A stretch of 64,000 nt of DNA from Rhexocercosporidium sp. MPI-PUGE-AT-0058 (lineage: Eukaryota; Ascomycota; Leotiomycetes; Helotiales): contig JAGTJL010000001.1 in NCBI GenBank assembly GCA_020746875.1, positions 3,038,001 through 3,102,000 of the forward strand, given 5' to 3'. Shown here in pieces: positions 1 through 9,296 of this stretch. The position numbers were made by a program, and so were the translations under genes. Position 1 is the first letter of the stretch; each line of letters begins with the position of its first letter. The notes below the pieces were generated by a model. The model did no database searches. It was given only the letters and a program-made list of their open reading frames with translations, and was not told the DNA's origin.

Positions 1-1098
1 CCACGCTCCACAATACGGTCCCCCTACCAACGCTCCATACGTTCATGGACAGCCCACAGCTCCGGCATACGGCCATGCGCCAGCAGGAAACTTCCCACAA
101 GGCCATCAACCGTACGGTCCACCGGCAAATGTCTCTTACCAAAATGGCCCGCCACAAAGTTATGGACCACCAGCAAATGCACCCTATGTCAATGGACCGC
201 CTGTACAAAATAACTATGGTCCACCCCAGCAAAGTCAGCCTCATTGGGCACCACCCCAGCACCAGCCCTTCTACCATGGCCAGCCCAATGCTCCACAAGG
301 TTATGCTTCATATCCCCAACAACATAATGCCCAGTACGGAAACCCGCAATACGCTCCCGTTACAAACGCACCTTATCAAAACCCAACCGGTCCACAGTAT
401 GGCCCTCAAAGAAATCCTTCTTTTAGTAACGTTCAACCTGTTCACGGAACTTATGGTCCACAAACACAAAGCAGCCCAACTCAATATATTCCACCTCAGG
501 ACGGGAACTATGGCCCCAATGCGTATTCTAATGGCGCTCTGCAACCCCAATACAACCAAAATCCAGCAGGTAACTATCCTAATGCCAGCGGGCCACCAAA
601 TCACAATCATTTTCCAAATGTACAACCTCAACAATCATTCCGGGGACCTAACGGAAGTGTCCCTCCACGGCAGGATTCTGGCTATATGAGTGCGCGAGGA
701 TCCTACAGCAATGACACCGGTCCACAAGGATCCAACGTTAATCATGGTCACCCCGCCCCGCCCATACAAACAACTATGGATGGTACTTCAAGTCCCAAGC
801 CTGAGCAGTCGTCGAATGAAGCAGACAACATATCAAGCCAGCAGATGACTCGCCAAGATAGTGACACTGGATCGCGAGCTACAGATTCTACAGGAACGCC
901 ATTGAGTCCCACTTCGATGGAAATTCTGGGCAAATTGGAGCGCAGATCTAGTAGTACAAAGTCTGGAGATAAGAAGAAGGCAAAGGAGGCGGCTCGCAAG
1001 TTGAAAAGGCCACAGCCAGTCGTAGCTGAGGCATACAGGTTTGTAGACACATCTCACCGTACTTACAGTAGCTGACTGTCTATAGCCGTCGTTGGTAA
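1..1098 (+). CDS. Pro/Gln/Tyr/Asn-rich low-complexity protein, 3' part
   Basis: Reading frame 2 is open from the left edge, so the 5' end lies outside the window. About 200 residues are rich in Pro, Gln, Tyr, Asn and Gly, with imperfect repeats around YGPPAN and PYVNGPP, like prion-like disordered segments. A Ser/Thr-rich stretch and a basic tail (KLERRSS, then a Lys/Arg-rich helix) follow. Unspliced, the frame stops at 1073-1075. I prefer a last intron at 1039-1085 (donor GTTTGT, branch CTGAC, acceptor TATAG), which gives a short tail AEAYSRRW and a stop at 1096-1098. I do not recognise a domain; the function is unknown. Other-frame ORFs here are shadows of the compositional bias. Confidence 0.7.
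1039..1085 (+). other. Putative last intron of the low-complexity gene
   Basis: Forty-seven nt with donor GTTTGT, branch-like GCTGAC about 12 nt before the end, and a TAG acceptor. Splicing changes the C terminus from RFVDTSHRTYSS to SRRW. Either form is possible from the sequence alone. Confidence 0.5.
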
Positions 1099-1759
1099 AG
1101 GAAGTCGTGTCAATCGACGCATTCGACACATTGCAATCGATCTTGGACATCCTGAGCTTTACAGCATATAGTGTTGCGATGAGCTCTTTGGGGCTCGGCA
1201 AGCCTTCAAGTTTGATGGTTCGTTCCTGAGCACGAGTTTTGTCTTTTCTCGTAAATTATGTATGCATTTCGGCGATTGAGCACCCTCCGAAGGGACTCCC
1301 GGCTCGCTAGTCTTCTTTCTGCTATTTCTCGTTAGGCGTACTTATTGGTTGCTTTATTGTACAATGATTTTTATTCTGCATTTACTGCATTGCGAATTGG
1401 CTATGCCTTACTTCATTTCGCTAGGGAAGATAGTCTTGCTCGTCTATCTTTTTACTTCCCGTTATCGTTTCTATTGGGACAGATTCAAACTCTTGCTGAT
1501 TGACTGCACGATTGGCTTCTGTTGTTGTAGAGAGATAATGCAGCAAGCCCATGGCTCCTAGGTCCGTGCCAGAAGCCTCTTTATGTGGTGTTATTGAAAG
1601 TCAAATGTCAAAATGTATTTGTGTATTTGTGACCTGAAATTGGAAATATGCATTTCGCTTCTTCCCAAGAACAAGCCTCATAGTTCGTGGCTTCAACTGT
1701 TTGTATGATGTATTTTCTGGAATTCCGATGCTCACATACTATCTATGATTCGAATTAGC
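1099..1759. other. Intergenic, convergent 3' regions
   Basis: This spacer lies between two convergent genes and should hold both 3' UTRs. It is T-rich, and its small ORFs show no protein-like composition. I see no RNA gene or repeat. Confidence 0.6.
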
Positions 1760-4383
1760 TCACTTCACAAGTCTATCATGCTCGTTTTCATCGCTGCTTT
1801 CCTCGGCTTCTGAAGCCTCCTCGCTGGATTCCTCTTCACTTTCATCCTCGACCTCTTCGTCCTCTTCGTCACTTTCTTCCTCTTCGGTCTCCTCTTCCTC
1901 ATTCTCGCCTTCTGCCAACCAATCGTCAAGAGTCTTCTCTTTGCCTCCGCCCGGAGTAGCGCCAATTCCATTTGTAGCTGACGGTGATGTCCCTATCCTC
2001 GAATCTTTGATAGCTGAATCTAGCCGCTCACCAGCAGGTATCACTCTATTTGATTCATACTCGACCTTTGTCAAGTCGCCGTCTCGTAATGATGGATCGG
2101 GCTCTTCGCCTGCCTTCACCCAGTCTGGCAAAGCTTCGTAGCCTCGCAAACCGTGTAAGCCGCCTTCGTCGCCTATGACGAGACTGGCCGAGCCAAGCGT
2201 AAATCCTGTCCGACTTTCCGAAGGACTGGGTGTGTGTGGTACAGGTTTGGGAGCTAGTAGCATAAGGCTTGCTAGCTGGGTAGAAGACGGTACACCCAAG
2301 AGAGACTTATAAAGCCGCGTGCGGTCTCGAAGATCATAAGAGGTATCGTAGCGGGCAAGCAAGAGGATGTAATTCCACAATAAAACAATCGGGTGTTCTG
2401 GTTCAGGAGGGGGTGGTGAAAATGAGGTCTGAGCTGGTCCATCGAGCTCTGCAAAACCCTCGTTGCCTCCACTAGAGTATTCAGGCGAGGCTATCGGTGT
2501 CGCGACAGTAGGTTGTTGAGGTTCCGGTTCCGAGCGATTTAAATGATGAAGGTATACCTTAGCAGCCAGCAGAACGATCTGTAGCTTTGCTGGTTCTGCC
2601 TCATCTGCAAACCCCTTGGCCAAAATACGCAGAACGTCTGCTGCGATATTATCCTCGCCATCATTTCCAGCAAACTCTCCGACCAGCCAGATGATCGAAG
2701 CTCGCGCTCGAGGATTCGTCGCTGTGTCAAGATTCTTCGCCAAGCGAACAACAGTGTTGGTATGTGAAGCAGGGTCTTGCTGTATCAGATGCCTGATGAC
2801 TGTCAAAGACTCCGCCACAAGATTCCCATCCAGGCTCGTAATCTGCTTGAGAAGAAGACGTAGACATCGTGCCGATGTCCTGACATCACTTTGTGCACAA
2901 CGTCCAATAGCCCTTACAGCTTCCCGGACTATCTCCTTATCCGAGCCCTGAGAGAAATGCTCCAGCTCATTCAGAATGAGACCCTTCAGGTAAGCGTCGC
3001 AGTGCGGGAATATCAGAGTGAGCAGCTCAAGCTTCAGCTCCCAAACTTGTGGTGGATCCGTAGAGTGGACTAGGAAATGAGATGCGTATTTGACGAATGC
3101 TTCTGGCCGCGTGAGACAAACCGAGACGATGTTGAAGAGTGCCATGTGCTGGATATCCTGTGGGCCGCGCAGCAATGCAACTAGAGGCCCGATCGAGAGA
3201 CTGATGAACTCCTGCGTGCCGAGATTGACATAGCATCTTGTAACTGCTACCACCACTGCTGAATTTCGACTTTGCAGAAGAGGCTTAATGTTCTTGAGCA
3301 ACATTTCGAGATCCGGATCTAGAACCTGTTCCACCTCCCCAGTTTCCTCCTCCTTCTCCTCCTCAACCCCATCCTCATCATCATAGAAGCCCTTCGTACC
3401 TCCACTCCCGTTACTCTTCTTCACCACCCTCCTCGTCCTCCTGGGGAAACACTTCCTCGCATAAACCGTCATCAGCCTCAACGTAGCCAACTGACTCCAT
3501 TCATCCATATCCACCACCTTCCTCACCAATCCTCTATAATGCGGATGCACCAAATCCATTCTCTCAGGACAAACCTCCAAGAACGCACTCACCGCTGCCC
3601 CCGCCACAAAATACTGCTTGTCACCCAACAACACTCCCAAATACTCGATCAACTGATTCCTCGTCCCTGGATCCAATCTATAGCACTTCGGCACCGCGAG
3701 CGCAGCCGCCTTGCGCACGTGCGGACTCATGTCTCCGAGACCTTTTTTGATGGCTAGAGAGACTATCTGCGAGATGACTGGGACGCGGATGCCCGACATT
3801 GTTTTGAGGGCGAGGGCGCGGATGGCGGGCGATTGGTCAGAGAGGGATTTCTGGATCGTGTTTATGGAGAGAAGGGCGAGGTCGGGTTCGGATTCGGCAT
3901 GTGCGAGGAGGTAGATGTAGACGAGCTTTTTGATCTCGATGTTGGGTGAGGCGACGTTCTTGACTACGGAGGAGAAGAAGGGGAGGGTTGGGAGGGAGCG
4001 ATACATCATCTATCCATTCCAAATTGTCAGTATAATATCCAATATAGCGCTGGCAAGGCGACTAGAGATTCTTGACATTGTAGACATGGGCATGGCTTGA
4101 GTATCACGCAGGCATGTATACGTACGGAGATGACCTTCCTCAGCCCATCCAGCACTTCTCTCTCATTCCTGCTATCCAGCAACCTCTTAATCTGCGCCGC
4201 TGGCAGCGTCTTGACGTTGGAGCGCGAGCTCCTTGCTGATTGAGCGGCATCGAGAGTGAGTTCTCTGGCTACACAAGAAAAATATCAGCGCGCATCCTTC
4301 TGATATGTAATCAGCAGATAATGGAGATAGAGGGGAGACGGACCGCTTTCCAGCAAGCTGGATATTCGAGATATTGACTCCAT
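1760..4383 (-). CDS. APL6: AP-3 complex subunit beta (beta-3 adaptin)
   Basis: Large subunit of the AP-3 adaptor, which sorts cargo from Golgi/endosome to the vacuole. Exons (minus strand): 4383-4344, 4268-4126 and 4009-1760, with introns 4269-4343 and 4010-4125. The predicted protein is about 810 aa, close to yeast Apl6. Exon 1 starts MESISRISSLLESA. The exon 2/3 junction restores the adaptin start (REVLDGLRKVIS then MMYRSLP), followed by FSSVVKNVASPNIEIKKLVY and LALLSIN, typical of the adaptin N-terminal HEAT/ARM solenoid that fills roughly residues 1-570. The C terminus is a very acidic Glu/Asp/Ser stretch, as in the beta-3 hinge, and no long ear domain follows, which is usual in fungi. 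It diverges from the next gene with about 330 bp between the start codons. Confidence 0.95.
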
Positions 4384-4717
4384 GGAGGAGTGCAGTTGGT
4401 GAAAGAGAGTCAGTCGCGTGGAGGGGAAACATGAACCTGGAGCTTGGTCTTCCTTGGTGGGGCTGCTGCTGCGTTGCCGATGATGGAATGGGTTTCCTCT
4501 CTCTCCCTCCCAAAAACACGACAAGCAAAGTCTCAATTCACAATGCGGTATTGACTATCCCTAGACGTGGATCTATACTCCTAACATTGATATACCATAA
4601 TCTCAACTTGATATCCATTAACAGCCAGCACTAATCTCAACTAATTCCTCCCCAAGGACATTTACCCCTCCACGCAACATCAATAACCTCCTCCCTCCCT
4701 CAAAACAACAAAACACA
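4384..4717. promoter_or_regulatory. Shared upstream region, APL6 / unknown gene
   Basis: These 334 bp separate two divergent start codons, so both promoters must lie here or overlap the genes. The right half is C/A-rich on the + strand, with CCTCC and CTCCC runs, as in many fungal 5' UTRs. No specific operator could be assigned. Confidence 0.5.
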
Positions 4718-5578
4718 ATGCCACAGCGATCACAGAAACCACAACCACTGGCCCTAACACCTGCCCTGCCCTCCGAACTTCTCACCTACATTCTAACGCA
4801 CCAGACCTACCCAACAACCCTCATAGTCTGCCAATCGCGCGCATCTTTCCTCCCCTCGCTACAACGATGCATGACGAACTCTGTACAGCCAGGACCGCCT
4901 CTTCCCATGGCTGATCAAGAAGAAGATGCGGAAGTCGGGACCGGGAATGACGTCCAAGCCGAACGACAACCAGAAATAGAGGTGGAAGAAGAAAGACAGC
5001 AATCTCAGCGACGTCCCCTACTTATACCAACACTCCACCAAATCGTCAGCTCCCGATCCATAAACCTAGTCTTCGTGCCCACTCTCTCGCATTTACGTGC
5101 TTACCTTACCATATGTCCTGGTCAGGAAGGAAAAGAGGGAATGGAAAACAGACCGCCGAAGCAGAAACAGCAACGACAATTCGACAACATGGGAAACAAG
5201 ACCCCGTTACTAGTTGTGTATGGACTAGTAGCGATGCATAGGGATACGAGTGAGTGGAGTGCGCAGGGTCTGGGATGTAGCGTTGCTGCTCTGGTGGAGG
5301 CTGGGGGGAGGGGTGAGAGGATGGTTGTTGTTTTGGAGGAGCGGGAGGGGAGTGCCGTTACTGCCGGGGATGACGACGAGGAGGGAAGGGAGAGGGAGGG
5401 GAGAAGGGAAGGGAGGAAGACGGGATGGGAGGAGAGATTGCCGATGTTGAATGGGAGTGTGAAGCGCGTTGGGCTGGAGAGCGAGGATGGTGGGTGGAGT
5501 GGGCGGACGGTGGAGGTTGGGAGGGTGTTGGGGAGGTGGTTCAGGTTTGAGAAGGGGGAATGGGACCACCAGAATTGA
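4718..5578 (+). CDS. Conserved-looking hypothetical protein, 286 aa
   Basis: Single-exon gene; the ATG is preceded by an A/C-rich leader. I cannot name the family. The N terminus (PALPSELLTYILTHQTYPTTLIVCQ) is followed by a hydrophobic strand, a polar acidic insert, a second strand (INLVFVPTLSHLRAYLT), a third (TPLLVVYGLVAMHRDTSEW, with a helix after) and a fourth (RMVVVLEER). After an Arg/Glu/Gly-rich insert it ends with GRTVEVGRVLGRWFRFEKGEW. Alternating strands and helices of this kind would suit an alpha/beta (RecA- or Rossmann-like) fold, but there is no Walker A motif. A degenerate Rad51-paralogue-like protein is one possibility; this is inference. G-rich codon use in the last third reflects the charged insert. 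Confidence 0.7.
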   Translation: MPQRSQKPQPLALTPALPSELLTYILTHQTYPTTLIVCQSRASFLPSLQRCMTNSVQPGPPLPMADQEEDAEVGTGNDVQAERQPEIEVEEERQQSQRRPLLIPTLHQIVSSRSINLVFVPTLSHLRAYLTICPGQEGKEGMENRPPKQKQQRQFDNMGNKTPLLVVYGLVAMHRDTSEWSAQGLGCSVAALVEAGGRGERMVVVLEEREGSAVTAGDDDEEGREREGRREGRKTGWEERLPMLNGSVKRVGLESEDGGWSGRTVEVGRVLGRWFRFEKGEWDHQN

Positions 5579-5756
5579 GTGTTGCATTGTCCTCTCTGTT
5601 CCTCCTACAGAATAAACCGCGCCGCATTGTGTTGTATTGTGGTCATTATCATGCTATCAACAGGTATACCCAACGCCTTTGCTATCCTCAGCCCAGTATC
5701 CGTCGTTCCCGTTCCCGATCAGCCAGATGAACAAGAATATAAGAAAAGAAGCACGC

Positions 5757-7245
5757 TCAGATGGATTGCTCCATCTCTTTGATGTACAGTTTGATGTGCG
5801 AGTCCATCTTCAAGAATTCATCATGTGAGCTGTGAATCTCATTCTCGATATTCTCTTTCAAATCCGCCATCTAAGAGTGTTAGTGAGGATTTTTAGATAC
5901 CGCACGAAGCAGAAAACATACCTTCTTCTCCGTCTGCTCGATGCGTACTCTCCTCCTCTCCATCTCACGGCCCTTCTCAGCGCGCTCCTCAGTCAACTTC
6001 CTGTGAACTGCCCGAAGCTCCTCCATTCTCTCCTTAGCACTCATGGCTTTCTCCTTGCTACCCTCTCGAAGCTTGTCTGTCCGCTCCATCCACTTCGATA
6101 GTTGGCGTTGCAACAGACCTTCCGTTCTCTCCACTTCTCGAACGTTATTGCCTCGTTCTCCCAGAGCATCTCTCTGTCTGGCGATTCGGACGTTCTCTTC
6201 CTCTTCCTTTGAAAGCTCGGCAGAAATCTCGTCCAAGAGCTTGATGCATGATGCTACATCAGAAGAGACGACAGTGAAAGTATCCGTCGACGTCTGCAGT
6301 GCTCTTGCTCTTCGATCCATAGCATCTATCTGACTCTTCTCCGCATTCAGAGCATTGCTCAACTCCGTAAGAGAAGCTTGGAGAGCAGCTGGCGATTGGA
6401 GGACATATGGTCGTAATTTGGCGCTTTCTTGTCTCATTACAAGAGTTGTTGCAGTCTTGTCCTCTAGGATAGCCGTCATCTCGCTCTTCTTAGCCTTGAC
6501 ATTCTCAAATCGACGAGTGACCTTCTCTTGGCTTTGTCGCAAGTCCAAAAGACGTCTCTTCAGCTCCTCATTCCGCTTCACTTTTTCAGCAACATGCGCC
6601 TCCATTGCCTTCTTGTTTCTTTTCATTTCGTCCAATCGTGCCTCCATGTCCTGGTTCTCCATATACAAGGTCTCGATCCTGACCTTGGTCGTCTCAGCCT
6701 TGTTGAAATGCTCATCGATAACCACAGTCTGACTCTCTCTGAACCGAACGAAATTGATAATGTACGAGAATATCTTAACCAAGCGATCATGCGTCGGCTT
6801 GTAGAGGTCTTGGAAAGAGAAATCCGTAACGCCGCACTCAATCAACAGTTTGCGCAAACTGATGTAGAACCCCATAAGATTACGTGTCTCTCCAGGGATC
6901 ATATCCATGTATTCGCCGCACACATCTTCCGCAGCAGCGCGCATCGCAGGATCAACCGTTTCTCGAGTCGCGTTCATGAGTAGTTCCGCGAACCATTCGA
7001 AGATCATTTGTATCTGCTGAGGATTCGGCTTCTGGAGATCTGAAACTGTGAACGGGACACCAATATCGCTAATACATCCCACGATTTCCTTGTCGGGCTG
7101 TTCTAGCTGTCAGATGGCACTTCAGGTGCAGTAGAGGGGAAGCGCATACCAACTTCATGAATGCATCGCTGTCATCTTCCTTTTTTTTGCTGCGGTTTTG
7201 TTGCTGCATGTTGGGCACTATGCTCATTCGCGGATTGTACGACAT
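5757..7245 (-). CDS. NUF2: Kinetochore protein Nuf2
   Basis: Subunit of the Ndc80 complex that attaches kinetochores to spindle microtubules. Exons (minus): 7245-7150, 7097-5922 and 5870-5757, with introns 7098-7149 and 5871-5921. The predicted protein is about 461 aa, close to yeast Nuf2 (451). Exon 1 encodes [18 protein letters not shown] and joins through [18 protein letters not shown] into the calponin-homology domain ([54 protein letters not shown]). From about residue 150 to the end the protein is coiled coil. Reading through the last donor would give a false stop after [12 protein letters not shown]; splicing instead gives a tail ending KEMEQSI. Confidence 0.96.
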
Positions 7246-9296
7246 GGTGTGTAGTGTGGGTTGGGTAGAAAATGTGGTGAGGACGTTGCGGTGTTTGTCG
7301 CAAATAGAAGGCGGGATTGTTTACAAACTCGTTGTAATGTCAACAGATGAACGCGCTCGGTAGAACCCCGGTAAGTCACCGGATCACGTGTCGTATTTTC
7401 AACATCACATCCCTTCGAAACATATATTAATAGAACCCATTCAGCTTCATGACAATTTAATTTTACAATTTATAGTTTATACTACTGGCAGCTCTGCCAG
7501 GTTCTTAATGAGATTGTTCTTTGATTGAGTAAGTGTACACGTGATCCTAACATACGTATTCAACGGTCGATGCTTGAGAAGGCAATCGTACAACTCACTT
7601 CACACAAGGCTCAACGGAAAGTGTAAATGGCTAAGCACGTTTGCATTGAGTATCGTAGGCAATGGGCATCAGCTTTGGCGAGGCTTCTTCACTCCAATAG
7701 CAAGTCTATTTCCCGGAACCTCTTCTCTCTCCTTCTCAACAAGCTTCCAGGAACAGTCCAGTTAGAACTCGGCAAAGTCTGGCATCATCTCACACGACAT
7801 CTCGGACTTTAGCTGAGGGTGCACAAGATATATTGAATTCAACAAAAGCAAGTGCTCAGGTTGATCAACATGACCAAGTCAAATACTTTAATTAATTCAA
7901 GGAATCTGTGACTATTTGTGAACAATCTTCCACGTGCCGATAAAGTTCCCCTCAATACCAGGTCGTGTCACTTATGTATGTATCTACAAAAAGGTTTCTC
8001 TTCCCCGGAATGACCTTGATCCCGGGACGATTATAAGTGCGCGAGTTTCCTTATGCCTCTCCCTATTTTCTCCCCTTCATTCTTAGGTAAGTATCCCATG
8101 GTCCAAGGTCTTGCAATGTCCAGATACAGCAATTCGTATTACAAAGAATGTCTCTACGAACTATAGTGCGAATTACTCTTTTGAAACAATGACAATATCC
8201 ACATCTCCACTAGACGTTCTGTTTGCTTTCTCAGCCAAGCACATCCACTGGTGACCTTTCGATATTTGTCACCGTGAGGAGGTTTCAATAAGATCAGACC
8301 AGCGCCACCAACCTTTTCCCCCGCAGGCGACCCGCTAGAGACAAGGGTTCGGAGCCATGAGTGGCACTACATGTGTAGTCCATAACCGCGTCATCCTCCA
8401 ACAAACGCCCTTCCTGCCCATCCTGGATGACTCGTTCACATCCTTACAGCCACAGGAAATGCAGTGAGCTTCATCGGGCCATTTACCCCCAGTTTTCAAT
8501 CGGAGGTGTGCTGCACCTCAAAGTCGGTAACAGCTCACAGCACTGCCCGCCGGTGCCAGACTGGAATTCCTTGTACCTTACAGGGCTGCTTTTGGCTGCA
8601 GACCAGCTGTCGTTTGTCTTGTGATAGACCTGGCTCCTGCTCCTTTCTCTGCACGGGCCAAGAGATACAGTACCATGATTCCATATCAGATCTCTAAATC
8701 TGGCTGATCGATCGAAATGTCCTGACGCCGGCAAACTCAATTTCGACAACATCACTACCTCCTCCAACAAGTCAGAAGCCGTCTGTATCACCCGGTGTTC
8801 CGACGGACGTCATGAATAATCGTCCGCTGCTTAAACTGACTCCTATTCGGCGGGGCACCGAGGGGTTGAGCTGTGAGTTATTAATGATGAGGTCACGCTC
8901 GACGCTGTTGAGCGTGGGGGGCTCTTATTATGCTGGTTTCCGGGTTCCCTTTGCTGACTGCGGGGCGAGGTTTCTGCATTCCATTGTCTCATTTCAGGTA
9001 CGTCGGGCCCAGAATCGATGATATGGTGCAAGGCGCCGTTCCTGTCGAGTGGCAGCTAGTGTCTCGACGATTCCAGGGCCAACAATGGGGCGTTCTTGAT
9101 CTGACTATTTCCATTCGGCATTCGCCCTTTGGTCCAAACCGCAAAATGGCTTGACTTCCACTATATACCTAACCCTCCTTGTTTCTTCTTTATCATTTGC
9201 TCACCCCAACGTACATGTCCTACCGTATATACATACCCCACCTCTAGCTTCGTTCTACCTTTCGAACCCGTTCCACTACATTTAGGACTTCCCGTC
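7246..9296. other. Long intergenic region, NUF2 / EGT1 upstream sequence
   Basis: About 2 kb between divergent starts. None of its small ORFs has convincing protein composition. It contains CACGTG boxes at about 7386, 7539 and 7932, two of them in an inverted 11-nt pair (see separate entry). The 150 bp before the Egt1 ATG is C/T-rich, typical of a fungal core promoter or leader. Expression of a non-coding RNA cannot be excluded from sequence alone. Confidence 0.6.
7381..7547. promoter_or_regulatory. Inverted pair of 11-nt CACGTG-containing sites
   Basis: GGATCACGTGT at 7381-7391 and its exact reverse complement ACACGTGATCC at 7537-7547, about 145 bp apart, roughly 140-300 bp upstream of the NUF2 start codon. 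CACGTG is the core bound by bHLH factors in fungi; the assignment to a factor is inference. Confidence 0.45.

Noticed and set aside
45..689. 214-codon + ORF rich in Met, His and Thr
   Set aside because: It is an out-of-frame shadow of the Pro/Gln/Tyr-rich gene in frame 2, which continues through 1038 with consistent repeats.
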